DNA of 64,000 nt from Apostichopus japonicus (GCF_037975245.1 NC_092572.1:310001-374000), one strand, 5' to 3'. Counted from the first letter of the stretch, positions 35,401-46,786 are shown. Notes: generated from the sequence alone by a model not told the origin. Program-made: numbers and translations.

Positions 35401-38400
35401 GTCACTATATGCTTACTAAGTCTCTGTGCAACAGAATATATGCTTACTAAGTCACTATATGCTTACTAAGTCTCTGTGCAACAGAATATATGCTTACTAA
35501 GTCACTATATGCTTACTAAGTCTCTGTGCAACAGAATATATGCTTACTAAGTCACTATGCAACACGTTTGCATTCAGCCTCAAAACAGTCAGTTTCAAAT
35601 TTCTAAGATTTTGTTCGAAATGGTATAAAGGCTGTAAAACGTTTTTTAAATCTTTTAAGCATTTTAGACGATTTGCGTTTCTCGACAAAAGGTAATTTTT
35701 TTTTTCTTGTATTTACCGTTTTCCCTCTTGTGTAAATCGACAATGGAGAATCCTTTCTATACTCTTGCATAATACTATGTGGATAAACCATTGCTCTCCC
35801 ACCAATTGTTCCTATGTTAATGTGACTTATATATTTTTAAGGTAGTAAACTTATTTGAGAGTTTGATATATTTACTTACATGCAGAGTCCTTACATACAT
35901 ATAACATATTTATTACATACCTACATGCACAGGCCACGCTAACGAACCGATCCTCTTGGACAGGGTGGCTGGCTGCAATTCACCGTAACGACACTATCTA
36001 GTTACTTCATACTTCTTAGTCGCGTGGAGTAAAGTGATACGATGATTGTAATGAGCTGGGTAGTGGGAGTGGTCAGATGGTGAATTAAATCCTAAAGTAA
36101 ACCGATTGCAAGGAGCTGGGTAGTGGGAGTGGTCAGATGGTGAATGGATTAAATCCTAAAGTAAACCGATTGCAAGGAGCTGGGTAGTGGGAGTGGTCAG
36201 ATGGTGAATGGATTAAATCCTAAAGTAAACCGATTGCAATGAGCTGGGCAGTGGGAGTGGTCAGATGGTGAATGGATTAAATCCTAAAGTAAACCGATTG
36301 CAATGAGCTGGGCAGTGGGAGTGGTCAGATGGTGAATGGATTAAATCGGGCAGTGGGAGTGGTCAGATGGTGAATGGATTAAATCCTAAAGTAAACCGAT
36401 TGCAAGGAGCTGGGCAGTGGGAGTGGTCAGATGGTGAATGGATTAAATCCCAAAGTAAACCGATTGCAAGGAGCTGGGTAGTGGGAGTGGTCAGATGGTG
36501 AATGGATTAAATCCTAAAGTAAACCGATTGCAATGAGCTGGGCAGTGGGAGTGGTCAGATGGTGAATGGATTAAATCCTAAAGTAAACCGATTGCAATGA
36601 GCTGGGTAGTGGGAGTGGTCAGATGGTGAATGGATTAAATCCTAAAGTAAACCGATTGCAATGAGCTGGGTAGTGGGAGTGGTCAGATGGTGAATGGATT
36701 AAATCCTAAAGTAAACCGATTGCAATGAGCTGGGTAGTGGGAGTGGTCAGATGGTGAATGGATTAAATCCTAAAGTAAACCGATTGCAATGAGCTGGGTA
36801 GTGGGAGTGGTCAGATGGTGAATGGATTAAATCCTAAAGTAAACCGATTGCAATGAGCTGGGCAGTGGGAGTGGTCAGATGAGGAGCTGGGTACTGGTGG
36901 GAGTGGTCAGATGAGGAGCTGGGTAGTGGGAGTGGTCAGATGGTGAATGGAATAAATCCTAAATATATTAATCTTCTTAGTCCATGCGTAGTCTCTCTCC
37001 ATCATGAATGAATTTCAAAAATTCGCTAAGTCACCAGCAATTCTCCGGTTTTTTTTTTGCACCATTAGAAGTTTATTTCACATGTTTGAACATCCAATCA
37101 ATATATACAAGCAAACTGAGCGTAATCCGTAACAACGGTTTCCACACGGTATAACCACAACTGAAGGCAAATCACTAAATATGGACAAATCCTTGCGTGA
37201 TCACGCTGCTGTTAAAAAAATAAATGAACTGCGATAGGATTGTCAGTTTTACACGAAGCTACAGGCCATCTCTTTTGGATTTTAGAACCATATTATTATT
37301 TTTTTATTTATTTATTTTTTTATTATTTTTTTTTATATGATTTTTCTTATATTATTTCAGGTTAAATCATATTGTAACGTAGAACTTCGGGAATTTCCAT
37401 TCGACATGTATCCAAAGTTTGTGTCAAACTTGAAGGTGTACTCCTGGAAACCAATTATCATCAATGTGAGTTATAACCATTGTGGGGAGGAGTTATGAAT
37501 ATAAGGTGCGGGGCGGAACTATAAAAGGGAACAGAAAACAGGAGGGCCGTGAATACGACGAAACGTTTTATGCAACAGTGCGATGGAAGAGAGTTGACTA
37601 GTCCTATGGCTGGAGTTTGATCTTTGGTATTTCACCAACTCCAGAAATATAGTGTCCCCTCGGAGGCCCCTACCGTCCCCCTGGAGGCCCCTACCGTCCC
37701 CCTGGAGGCCCCTACCGTCCCCCTGGAGGCCCCTACCGTCCCCCTGGAGGCCCCTACCTTAAAGTAACTTGTTGTGCAGGATACATATATGTTTAATCTT
37801 TTCAACCTTTTAGTCAATTTACATTCTATCTTTTCTATCTTTTATAAACATTCTTTTGTTTTTCATATTTTTCTTTAGATAACTCTTAATGAGTTTGGTG
37901 CTATATACTGGGGTGACGCGTCAGTTCGTTTCAAGAAATCACTCAAAGCACTACTCCCTGCGGCAAAGCGTCACCATGGTTACTTGGCGTTAATACATAG
38001 CTTTGACCCAAAAGTTAATTCTTCCATTATACATCAATATTTTTACACTCACCCTGAGATGTTCAAATTCCTGAATATTAATCGAACAAGATATTATTCG
38101 GAAAAGAATTCTTCACCACACCTCACCGCAAACAGGCAGCTGATTATAAACAGTTCAACAGTACAATCAAAAATAATCCAACCTCTGGTTGAATGTGCCA
38201 TGCAGTTAGAATGCATCAGTCCGGAGGGCAGTAAGAAAGGGGAACACCGATTTGATGCTTCAGCACTCGCTCTAATAGTCTACAAAAACCTGAAATATGA
38301 ATGGACACCAGAGAACAACAGCAACGATATCTTCAATGAGGTGATAGACATACATAGAGGAAACACTAATAAATATAAACCGAAACAATGCAGAAGAAAG

Positions 38401-38409
38401 CATCAATAA
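32074..38409 (+). CDS. Gene B: DUF1647-like putative glycosyltransferase, type II membrane protein
   Basis: Four coding exons join in phase: 32074-32182, 34133-34428, 37361-37465 and 37879-38409 (TAA), 346 residues. The ATG opens a short cytoplasmic part and a hydrophobic signal anchor ([18 protein letters not shown]), then a Ser/Thr-rich stem, then a domain with [52 protein letters not shown] and [11 protein letters not shown]. This order of motifs is what I know from the DUF1647 family, whose members are thought to be Golgi glycosyltransferases. Length fits a single-domain enzyme. The acceptor before the first exon (CTCTCTCACAG, ending at 32,030) implies an upstream non-coding exon. The introns are filled with minisatellites. 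The first coding exon occurs a second time at 33,480. Enzyme activity and substrate are not known. Confidence 0.82.
32375..32580. repeat. Inverted repeat flanking gene B (left arm)
   Basis: About 200 bp including GACAGACCTTACCCCTGAAA and GATGAAACGTTGTAACG match 38,500-38,705 on the opposite strand. The two arms bracket exons 2-4 of gene B. The left arm partly overlaps the duplicated 368-bp segment, so a shortened third copy of the arm lies at about 33,778-33,844. Confidence 0.82.
32805..33303. repeat. 26-bp minisatellite in gene B intron 1
   Basis: About nineteen copies of TACTCTGTTTAGGGCATCAA plus TGTGGA, with single-base variants (TATGTTAGGGC, GGGCTTTAATG). Confidence 0.95.
33394..34046. 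repeat. 49-bp minisatellite, interrupted by the duplicated exon
   Basis: Units beginning ATAACGATGAACATGTGGGT lie at 33,394 and 33,443. The array is then broken by the 368-bp exon 1 copy (33,477-33,844) and continues from 33,843 to about 34,046 with four more units. The interruption falls inside a unit. Confidence 0.93.
33480..33588 (+). CDS. Gene B exon 1 (signal anchor), copy 2
   Basis: Identical coding sequence to 32074-32182 with the same ATG and GTAAGT donor, inside the second 368-bp copy. The upstream flank is different: the acceptor at 32,030 is not copied, so this copy would need its own transcription start or read-through. If used as an alternative first exon it would give the same protein. 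Confidence 0.65.
34133..34428 (+). CDS. Gene B exon 2 (stem and start of catalytic-like domain)
   Basis: A 296-nt exon entered in phase 1 from TTTGTTTCCAG and left in phase 0 at GTAAAT. It begins with a Ser/Thr/Pro-rich stem, then [19 protein letters not shown] and [17 protein letters not shown]. The VYDLGL string is the strongest family signature here. Confidence 0.82.
35157..35566. repeat. 50-bp minisatellite in gene B intron 2
   Basis: About eight nearly identical 50-bp units, each with two TATGCTTACTAAGTC half-units and TCTCTGTGCAACAG. The period is exact (for example 35,221 to 35,271). Confidence 0.95.
36053..36962. repeat. 64-bp minisatellite in gene B intron 2
   Basis: About fourteen copies of a 64-bp unit starting GAGCTGGGTAGTGGGAGTGG. 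Truncated units occur at about 36,345 and 36,880-36,915. Copies differ mainly at GGGTAG/GGGCAG and GCAATG/GCAAGG. Confidence 0.95.
37361..37465 (+). CDS. Gene B exon 3
   Basis: A 105-nt phase 0-0 exon encoding [15 protein letters not shown] and [10 protein letters not shown]. Acceptor TATTATTTCAG, donor GTGAGT. Confidence 0.82.
37657..37757. repeat. 21-bp minisatellite in gene B intron 3
   Basis: Five copies of CCCCCTGGAGGCCCCTACCG plus T, very GC-rich against the AT-rich intron. As 21 is a multiple of three, it leaves a frame open on the minus strand, which is not a gene. Confidence 0.93.
37879..38409 (+). CDS. Gene B exon 4 (terminal)
   Basis: Entered in phase 0 from TTTTTCTTTAG. It opens with [18 protein letters not shown], the second family signature, and runs 176 codons to TAA. 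Middle part: [13 protein letters not shown] and [10 protein letters not shown] basic C-terminus ends QCRRKHQ. Confidence 0.85.
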   Translation: MTLNEFGAIYWGDASVRFKKSLKALLPAAKRHHGYLALIHSFDPKVNSSIIHQYFYTHPEMFKFLNINRTRYYSEKNSSPHLTANRQLIINSSTVQSKIIQPLVECAMQLECISPEGSKKGEHRFDASALALIVYKNLKYEWTPENNSNDIFNEVIDIHRGNTNKYKPKQCRRKHQ

Positions 38410-38445
38410 AAATCAAATATGGTGTAGATATTTACCTTGCACTTG

Positions 38446-38451
38446 AATAAA
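38446..38451 (+). terminator. Polyadenylation signal of gene B
   Basis: AATAAA lies 37 nt after the stop codon of gene B, in a normal position for a very short 3' UTR. Confidence 0.6.
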
Positions 38452-38499
38452 GACTCTTCACTGTAGAAAGAAGGTTTATTCCAGAGGGAAATAAAATTA

Positions 38500-38705
38500 G
38501 TTATATAGATACCGAAACAAGGGAAATATCTCAATTAATCCCCCAACCCCCACCCCTATCATCCTCATGGGCCCACATTATCCTCTCTTCTATGGTTTGT
38601 ATAGTGACTTAGTTACGTTAATGTAACTCGTCTATCATTTAAAAACAACTAGTTCGAAAAGCGTTACAACGTTTCATCTTTTCAAGGGTAAGGTCTGTCA
38701 AGAAA
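38500..38705. repeat. Inverted repeat flanking gene B (right arm)
   Basis: The reverse complement of this segment matches 32,375-32,580, including the string GATGAAACGTTGTAACG. The inner sequence of gene B is not transposase-like, so the meaning of the flanking pair is open. Confidence 0.82.
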
Positions 38706-39510
38706 GTGATTTTCCCAAGAAGTGATTAATCCTGCAGGTATAGTGGTTAGTCTAGGCAGTGATGTTCCCAAGAAGTGATGAATCCTGCAGGTACAGTGGT
38801 TAATCTAGGCAGTGATTTTCCCAAGAAGTGATGAATCCTGCAGGTACAGTGGTTAATCTAGGCAGTGATTTTCCCAAGAAGTGATTAATCCTGCAGGTAC
38901 AGTGGTTAATCTAGGCAGTGATGTTCCCAAGAAGTGATTAATCCTGCAGGTACAGTGGTTAATCTAGGCAGTGATTTTCCCAAGAAGTGATTAATCCTGC
39001 AGGTAAAGTGGTTAATCTAGGCAGTGATTTTCCCAAGAAGTGATTAATCCTGCAGGTACAGTGGTTAATCTAGGTAGTGATGTTCCCAAGAAGTGATTAA
39101 TCCTGCAGGCAGTGGTTAATCTAGGCAGTGGTTAATCTAGGCAGTGATTTATCCTACAGGTACAGTGGTTAATCTAGGCAGTGGTTAATCTAGGCAGTGA
39201 TTAATCCTGCAGGTACAGTGGTTAATCTAGGCAGTGGTTAATCTAGGCAGTGATTAATCCTGCAGGTATAGTGGTTAATCTAGGCAGTGGTTAATCTAGG
39301 CAGTGATTAATCCTGCAGGTATACTGGTTAATCTAGGCAGTGGTAAATCTAGGCAGTGATTAATCCTGCAGGTACAGTGGTTAATCTAGGCAGTGATTAA
39401 TCCTGCAGGTATAGTGGTTAATCTAGGCAGTGATTTTTAAAGAAGTGATTAATCCTTCAGGTATAGTGGTTAATCTAGGCAGTAATTTCCCCAAGAGGTG
39501 GTGGTTAATA
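38706..39510. repeat. 53-bp minisatellite with shortened derived units
   Basis: The left part has 53-bp units starting GTGATTTTCCCAAGAAGTGA. From about 39,110 the units are rearranged to shorter blocks of GGTTAATCTAGGCAGT and GATTAATCCTGCAGGTACA. This looks like stepwise internal deletion followed by new amplification. Confidence 0.93.
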
Positions 39511-39553
39511 ATGCATATAGTGGGAAATGTAGGCCGTGGTGCTCAAACAGTGA

Positions 39554-39979
39554 TTAATCCAAACAATGGATAATTCAAGTATGTTATATTAATCCAAACA
39601 ATGGATAATTCAAGTATGTTATATTAATCCAAACAATGGATAATTCAAGTATGTTATATTAATCCAAACAATGGATAATTCAAGTATGTTATATTAATCC
39701 AAACAATGGATAATTCAAGTATGTTATATTAATCCAAACAATGGATAATTCAAGTATGTTATATTAATCCAAACAATGGATAATTCAAGTATGTTATATT
39801 AATCCAAACAATGGATAATTCAAGTATGTTATATTAATCCAAACAATGGATAATTCAAGTATGTTATATTAATCCAAACAATGGATAATTCAAGTATTTG
39901 ATATTAATCCAAACAATGGATAATTCAAGTATGTGATGTTAATCCAAACAATGGGTAATTCAAGTATGTTATTAATCCA
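39554..39979. repeat. 35-bp minisatellite
   Basis: Twelve units starting TTAATCCAAACAATGGATAA at an exact 35-bp period. The left ten are nearly identical and the last two have substitutions. Confidence 0.95.
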
Positions 39980-40630
39980 GAGAGTGGTTAATCCTGCATG
40001 CAGACAACGGTTAATCTTAATCAACAATTAAAACATCAGGCTGACATCTAAAGTATCCGTAGCCTACAATGGGCATTTTATATTCATGAAATCTAGCACT
40101 CTTGTTGCAGAGTTTGACAGCAGAGCTGGATACGTTCTGTGCTTCTGTCTGGCTGGATGTTGATTGGACTATATATAATTAACACTCAAATTAACATTAC
40201 AATAGCCCTATGCTCGTTAAGGTAGTTCTCTTGACATCTCGCCGACTATTATGTAAATGGTCGGCCTATGTGTTTAGCGTACAGCCTACTATAGTTGGCA
40301 TCATTGAAAGTAATGTACAATACTTAAGTTAAACATGATAGTAACATAATGTACCTTTCTTTGTCATCTTTTTTCTTTGCTTAGAATAATAAATCATTGG
40401 TTTGGAACAGTACTTTATCAACACATGTTAATATAGGGTCTTGCAAACATAACATACCCACCCGCATAGCCAGACCTAAGGTTGAATTACACGCTATGGA
40501 TAGTTTCTGAGAATAGCGATACGATAAGCCGTTGAGAGAATGAAGGGATCCGCTGAAGCATTGTAAACATGTTTGTACTTTGTTGCTTGGTGGTCTATTG
40601 CCTTAAGTATTTAAGTTCTTACAATGATGA
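39980..40630. other. Intergenic, nothing supported
   Basis: No coding or repeat feature could be supported. Confidence 0.5.
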
Positions 40631-40631
40631 A

Positions 40632-40790
40632 CTTGATCTAGCCGAATCGATGAGATTATAACCAAATCCGGCTGATAAACTTGATCTAGCCGTATTGATG
40701 GAATTATAGCAAAATCCGGCCGATAAGCTTGATCCAGCCGAAACGATGGGATTATTACCTAATCCGGTTGAAAACAAAGATGTTAGAAAC
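40632..40790. repeat. 48-bp tandem repeat, three copies
   Basis: Units starting CTTGATCTAGCCGAATCGAT lie at 40,632, 40,680 and 40,728. On the minus strand 48 bp gives 16-residue repeats (SAGFGYNLIDSARSSL), so a short frame stays open. A related single unit lies at about 31,505-31,567 next to the GC-rich dispersed element. Confidence 0.85.
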
Positions 40791-41214
40791 TCTAGCAATC
40801 GGATCATAGATGACCAAAGCTGGTCTATATTATTGGTGGGATTAAACAGGTGGAGCAATATGTACATCTATGAAGTGGAAACATCAAAATGTGAATATGG
40901 ATTTATTCTAAAAATGAAACATCCGATCACGGTATGCCTAACATGTGGAATTCACGTTATAATATGCTTCATAAGGTGATTGACCCCTGACCCGAAAAGC
41001 TAGGAAGTTCTTTGCGCATGAATGAGCTGACTGTGCTGTTAGGTCATAATATCCCGTTATATCTTTGAGAATATTATCAGTTGGCGTTGCAAAAGTTTAA
41101 ATAAGTTAGGAACGTCTGATTGAAAAAAAGCATATGACGCTTTGTTTTACATTATTCCCCTGGCCATGCACAGATAACAGCAACAATGCATCTTATAAGT
41201 ATACATGTTGTAAA

Positions 41215-41985
41215 TTTCCACAAAAGGGCACATTCTAATATCAAATTTCATAATATCTCACGAAAGAAGAGCTTTTTGAAATAACAAAACGGCTCTTACC
41301 ATTACAAATAGGGAAGCGGGTACTTTCAGTCATGTGCAAACAGGGCCACTTCTAATTTATGAAAAGTTACACTTTTAAGGTATTTCTCAGACCTGAGGAG
41401 GGAGGCACGTCCCCCCCCCCATCCCGACACTGCCGAACCTGTTGTCGCCCATCCCGGCAATGCCGCAGCTGTTGTCGCCCATCCCAGCAATGCCGCAGCT
41501 GTTGCCCTCACACCATCCCGGCACTGCCGCACCTGTTGTCGCCCATCCCGGCAATGCCGCAGCTGTTGCCCTCCCCCCATCCCGGCACTTCCGCCCCTGT
41601 TGTCCCCCATCCCGGCACTTCCGCCCCTGTTGTCGCCCCATACCGGCACTGCCGCACCTGTTGTCCCCCTTCCTGGCGCTTCCGCACTTGTTGTCTCTCC
41701 ATCCCGACACTGGCGCACCTGTTGTCGCCCCATCCCGACATTGCCGCACCCGTTGTCGCCCCATCCCGACACTGCCGCACCTGTTGTCGCCCCATCCCGG
41801 CACTGCCGCACCTGTTGTCACCCCATCCCGACACTGCCGCACCTGTTGTCGCCCCATTCCGACACTGCCGCACCTATTGTCGCCCCATCCCGGCACTTCC
41901 GCCCCTGTTGTCCCCCATCCCCGGCACTGCCGCATCTGTTGTCCCCCCACCCCGGCGATGACCTCCAATAAAGTCACTTTCTAAT
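41215..41985. repeat. Dispersed element with internal GC-rich minisatellite, copy 2
   Basis: The leader (41,215-41,395) matches 31,569-31,745. It is followed by about seventeen copies of a 31-bp C-rich unit (GTTGTCGCCCCATCCCGACA type) up to about 41,955. Since 31 is not a multiple of three and the unit has no stop in any frame, long frames of up to 200 codons open on both strands. They are artefacts. Confidence 0.9.
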
Positions 41986-42102
41986 ATGGGCAACCAACAT
42001 GCCAAGTATGATGGTTGCCAATGATACATACACTCTTAGAGAAACGGGTGTTACAAGAAGACAGCGCGCACACACATACACACCAGACATATACACAGAG
42101 TC

Positions 42103-42134
<32 letters not shown>

Positions 42135-42541
42135 TTATATAGGCCTATATGTAAATACGACTCTGCATATACATATTCACACACGCCATCATGAGTTCAT
42201 AGGTCGGATTGTCATTGGATCTATATACTTCCAAGAACATTTTTATGCAACAGATCTCATTTCATTGCAAAACACAAAGAACCAACAGTACATACATTTC
42301 TTAGTTTTCATTCATGCAATAATACAACGAACACGTAAACAAATATTCACTACGTGAGTCTCCAAATAGAAACCTGTTCCGGTAATTATGGCGCGAGAAA
42401 GCGGAATATATTACGTACAAATATATATATGCTGTACTTGCGACACACATACATGGTTAACTTCAAATATAAATTGATACATATTTTTATATATAAGTTT
42501 ACACATATATATTCCCTGAAAATTATATTTATTCCCATAAA
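41986..42541. other. Intergenic with AT microsatellite
   Basis: A short (AT)n run lies at about 42,103-42,130. Otherwise nothing is supported. Confidence 0.55.
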
Positions 42542-43433
42542 CAAGGGAGGCGGAAGCACTTTTATTCTGGGGGACACCGACGTCGAAGGGCACTTTGCAG
42601 AAAAAATTCGATTGGACTGATGCAGCCTGATATTTAGTACCCTTTATAACTCTTATTGTATTATCGTATTTGCGTATTCACATCACTCCATCAACGCCCC
42701 CCCCCCAGTGGCGGAGCTAGGGGTAATGGTCAGGGGACCGAGAATGGTCTGTAGGCCGGAAAATTACACCAACAAAATGTGACAAATGTAAACAGGTATT
42801 TGAGAGCGCAACAAAATAGTCTATAATCGCGAATAAGTAAAAAGTGGTAAAAAGCTGAAAAGGGGCGCCAGAAGTCATTTTGAGCTCCCCCCCCCTCCCA
42901 AGGAAAAATGCATACTAGCACTGAAATATCCAATGTGCAAATTGGAAACAAGGAACAAGTTTTCTTTCGAGACAAAAGGAGGGGAAATCATTATAAAGTC
43001 CTAGTCCATTCACACGCGATCATACATGCATGAAAGCAAATGAAATATGTCAAAATACGAAAGGATGGGGTAGGTTATTGGATATTAAACTAAACTCATT
43101 CATAGTAGGCTATAAATGGCTTCTGCTTATTACAAAGTCACAATGTAATATAGCAATGTATTTTTGGAAATGTATTAGGATTTTTTTGACAAATTGAATA
43201 TGCATAATGGCACTCACCAGAATGTTAGAATCCTTGTGGTAGTAAACATTTGAGTTTGAACCACAGAAATTCATTAATAGTTCTTAATTATGATTAGATC
43301 TCTTACTGAAATATCGCTGACCTTATAAGGTGATCAAGAGTACAATTTTTTATGTAGAAAAAGGGCACATTTTTATTCTGAGGAAAAGGGGGGGGGGCAC
43401 GTGCCCCCTGTGCCCCCGGTTCCGCCGCCCTTG
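42542..43433. mobile_element. Non-autonomous hAT-like element (family 1, copy a)
   Basis: The left end CAAGGGAGGCGGAAGC and right end TCCGCCGCCCTTG are imperfect inverted repeats, flanked by CCCATAAA and CCCATATA (7 of 8 match), as expected for the 8-bp duplication of hAT elements. Its left third and its right end match the element at 47,426-48,034. A block at about 42,708-42,885 beginning CAGTGGCGGAGCTAGGGG is absent from that copy and looks like a separate insertion. No transposase is encoded. Confidence 0.75.
42708..42890. mobile_element. Probable insertion inside family 1 copy a
   Basis: The block starts CAGTGGCGGAGCTAGGGG, a type of end common among DNA transposons, and interrupts sequence that is continuous in the 47.4-kb copy. 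The right end, before the shared CATACTAGCACTGAAATATC, has no clear matching inverted repeat, so it may be truncated. Confidence 0.5.
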
Positions 43434-43734
43434 CCCATATAGTATATATTTATATGTTCTCCAGGTGTACAGAAAGTATTTTCTTATAGACAAAATATGT
43501 ACACTATATGCCTCCATGGCTTCTTTCGCGAGTTCCTGCTTGCGGGAAGATCACATATACATACATACATACTATACGAATAGTTACAATATGGATATTG
43601 TATGCTGGTACAAATAACTGCACATATACCACATGTACAGTGATCCGTTTATTAGGCACCGTTATGACCCTCAATGACATACTGTGAAATTAGAGCGCCC
43701 TGAAATTTGAGCGCGAAACACAGCTCACCTTAAG

Positions 43735-44978
43735 CAGGGCCGTCTTAAGTGATCACCGGGCCCTGGGCCCGGCAATGGAGCGGGGCCCATCAATCAAGTG
43801 AGTTCGAAAGAAGTTGCGTGAAAAATTGACATCCTTGACAATCGCTCAAGCATAGACATGCCTGCATTTACCACCCCTCCCTATGTCGCGCATAAAGTAT
43901 AAAACTTTAGCTGAATAACATATATCTAAAAAATGAAATACATTATAGAAGAGAAATCTTCCAGTTGCCCTCCATCCCTTCCCTAACAATACTGGACTTA
44001 CCATTTGTAACACCCTTGTGTTGAGTCTTTCAACTGAGAGGGAGGTGTAGGCGGTTTTACACTATCTAACGCAACGTAGTCGCCAAGAACATGAATTATT
44101 TTTAAGGGAGGGCCCGAGTAACATGAACTTATAGCATGCTCCTCATGGTGAAACATAATTGCACCTATTAGGTGAATTGAGTGTACTGTTAATAGTAGGA
44201 GAGACTAGCGTAGGTTATTATGACCAACTAGACCGGTTTCTGCTTTCAAACTTCATAGGAGGAGCTTCATCAGTAGTAGCCTTTGAATATTTTATATTCG
44301 GCCTGGGCGTCTCATTCTCAAAATGCATCTATTTTCTGTGCACAAGTTTTTATGGACTCATGGTGCAGCGATAAGAGCATCTAAAAGAGCTTCGTGTGAA
44401 CCTTGAGAGTCAGCTGATTCTTCGTTAGTACGAAACCTTGAGTTAACAAGTAAATCTTTGAGATTTTGGGCCCTATTGTAGGCTAGAATCGGTTCTTTTG
44501 GAAACAGTTTGGATAATTGTTGCGTGTTGCGAGATTAAGTGCCAATGTTTCTAAAGTGTTTTTTTCAAATGCGTGGTTTTGATATGGGGTGTAAAGGTGA
44601 GCTTGAACACAAGTGGTGGTTACATTTGTTTAGGTTTGGTAGTGAGGTATTGCCCACGGTTTTCAAATTTTATGCCTTTCGTGGCTGAGGCAATTTCCTC
44701 TTTCTTATAGTTACGGAGTAACAGTTTCTCTGTGTAAGCCTTCGGGCATTGTATATTCCAGGGTTGCCAACTCAGATTTGAATATTTGATGTCAAACTCT
44801 CAAGTGTTTCACCAACTCTCGTCACAAGTTGTCAAGTATCGAATTCAATCAGGCATAATGGCCTATTCAATAAGTTTTCCTCCCAGATTAAGACACGGGG
44901 TTCCTGTGATTGCGGGGCCCCTGACATCGCGGGGCCCTGGGCCAGGGCCCAGTGGGCCCATGCGTTAAGACGGCCCTG
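43735..44978. mobile_element. Non-autonomous hAT-like element (family 2)
   Basis: Ends CAGGGCCGTCTTAAG and GTTAAGACGGCCCTG form inverted repeats. ACCTTAAG is present on both sides (43,727-43,734 and 44,979-44,986), a perfect 8-bp target duplication. GC-rich subterminal blocks (GGGCCCTGGGCCC near both ends) could fold. The 1,244-bp interior has no transposase frame. Confidence 0.85.
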
Positions 44979-44986
44979 ACCTTAAG

Positions 44987-46218
44987 TAGGATTGGATTGC
45001 TGTAAGAATGTGTAGGGATTACAAAGGCACTTCGGTGTCGAATAGTATTGTCAAAACAGTGTGTTTATTTGCTTCCCTAACAATTCCCTGGTAGGAGTAA
45101 CAACTATAAAGATTCCTTCAGTACCTCCGTACAGCCGCAGGTACAGCATTACCTGACTGATAACTTACTTTACGTAAACAAGTCCATGGGATTTTACAGA
45201 GCCAAGCACATAATGTATGTCTGGATGCAGCGTTATGCTTTGGATACTGCAGTGTTTACCTACCGCAGTTACTCTCAATAAACAGGTTGTTAGTATACAT
45301 ATTTCATTACGTACAGGGAAACTCTACAACTGGCACAGCAGTGAAATTAGATCGCTGTTTTGTTATCTCATCGCTCTCATAAGGAGGAATGTGATATTGC
45401 AGTTCCTTTGTTAGTTGGGCCATATACAGTTAAGTCAGTTGCCATAGCAACAGTTGTCATGGTGTTGGTGGATTTTCCTGAGTAACTATACTCTCGGCCA
45501 GGGGGGGGGGCTCACCCATGGTGGGATACTCCATGGTGACCGGAAGTCCATGACTATGGGATGGGTTAATAGTAATACGTTTCCGTGTGTGTATCTTTGC
45601 CTGTGGGTCAAAAGTCCATTTTCTTCATACTTGATTGGAAGGTACCCCAAGGTGAACCCTTGTCTTACAGTCGGCGGAACCAGAGTCAAAGGTCAAATTT
45701 AGTGCAGATAGAGTTTTTGCTCCAAGGGAAACATTGAAATTATATGGAACCTTCATCTATATCATGGCAATGTCAAACACTATCAAAGTGCTTGCCATGG
45801 GAAGCGAGGTCAACGGTCGAGTGGTTAAATGTTCAATGAATAGTTTAAACTAGTACCCAGACCTTTAGTTTCAGGCCTAGTGATGTGTAGGAGCATAAAC
45901 CTAACCTATAGGCTTAACCTAGATCTAGCTTAAGCTGTAATAGACTGAACCTAACTGCTATGTTAGGCCTGGGCAAATGATTAATACAACGAAGCTGCAA
46001 AGTACAATATTGTGCTAACTTGGGTTAATTGACGGGCTTTGAAATTTCCCAAAAAGTCTCAGTGCCACACATGGTTACAACGTCGGTTACGCGCGACGCA
46101 ATGATAGCGCGTTCAGAATGAGAATGTAATAGTCGCAGTTTAGTAACGCGGTTCAATCTCGCGTCTGGGGCTAGCCTATAACTAGTCTATAACTTATAAA
46201 AGCGTCCTTGAGTACGCG

Positions 46219-46259
<41 letters not shown>

Positions 46260-46551
46260 ATTGCGCCAATAGGCGCGTAGCCTAGGTCTATTCCATGCGT
46301 CGAAGCGCGCACGGGGACAAAGTAGAGGCCTAGTCATAGAAATTGAACAAGAAGAATGCTGACACAGTGTATCGACGTGTGTTTAAGCAGTGAAGCCTTG
46401 AAAAAGTGAGGGCGCTTTTCGTTGTATGGCAAAATGCCAGATCATTTGTAGTCTTCATACATACATTGTGCATTCTACTCTGAAAGTGAATTCAATTTTA
46501 CCCGTTTTTTCGAAAGAATAGGTGTACTTTGCGCAATAGAGACATGTTATG
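44987..46551. other. Intergenic, old repeats likely but not resolved
   Basis: An AT microsatellite lies at about 46,222-46,256. G-rich and CpG-rich patches (45,490-45,720, 46,080-46,310) suggest old mobile elements. No terminal repeats could be paired and no gene is seen. Confidence 0.5.
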
Positions 46552-46786
46552 GCGACCAGAGTGGTAAGTATTATACTCCTGGCTTAAGAACCAACTTTAA
46601 AAACATTTATTTTCGCCTCTAGTGACTCGAGTAAGTGGAGTGTTTTGTGCAACTGTTAATGTCTGGAAAGTGTCATTTCCGGTATCTGAGAGGCACATCG
46701 CAACATTTTACTTGCTTGTATTATTTTAGTGCTCCACTCAGATTGTGTCAGAGTTGTCCCTGGAAAATGCTGTGAAAAAGCAACCC
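46552..46786. repeat. Dispersed repeat, copy 2
   Basis: Reverse complement of 26,466-26,706; begins GGCGACCAGAGTGG and ends at GTGAAAAAGCAACCC. Confidence 0.8.

Larger units (their letters stand above)
34429..37360. other. Gene B intron 2
   Basis: A 2.9-kb intron holding the 50-bp and 64-bp arrays. Outside those arrays no exon or RNA feature is visible. A T-rich stretch at about 37,290-37,350 is the polypyrimidine tract of the next acceptor. Confidence 0.6.

Noticed and set aside
41326-41984. Several overlapping frames of 120-200 codons on both strands
   Set aside because: They come from a stop-free 31-bp GC-rich tandem repeat; because 31 is not divisible by three, every frame stays open. 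The residues are pure repeat.
44159-44374. Hydrophobic 71-codon frame
   Set aside because: Inside a non-autonomous hAT-like element, with no relation to transposase.
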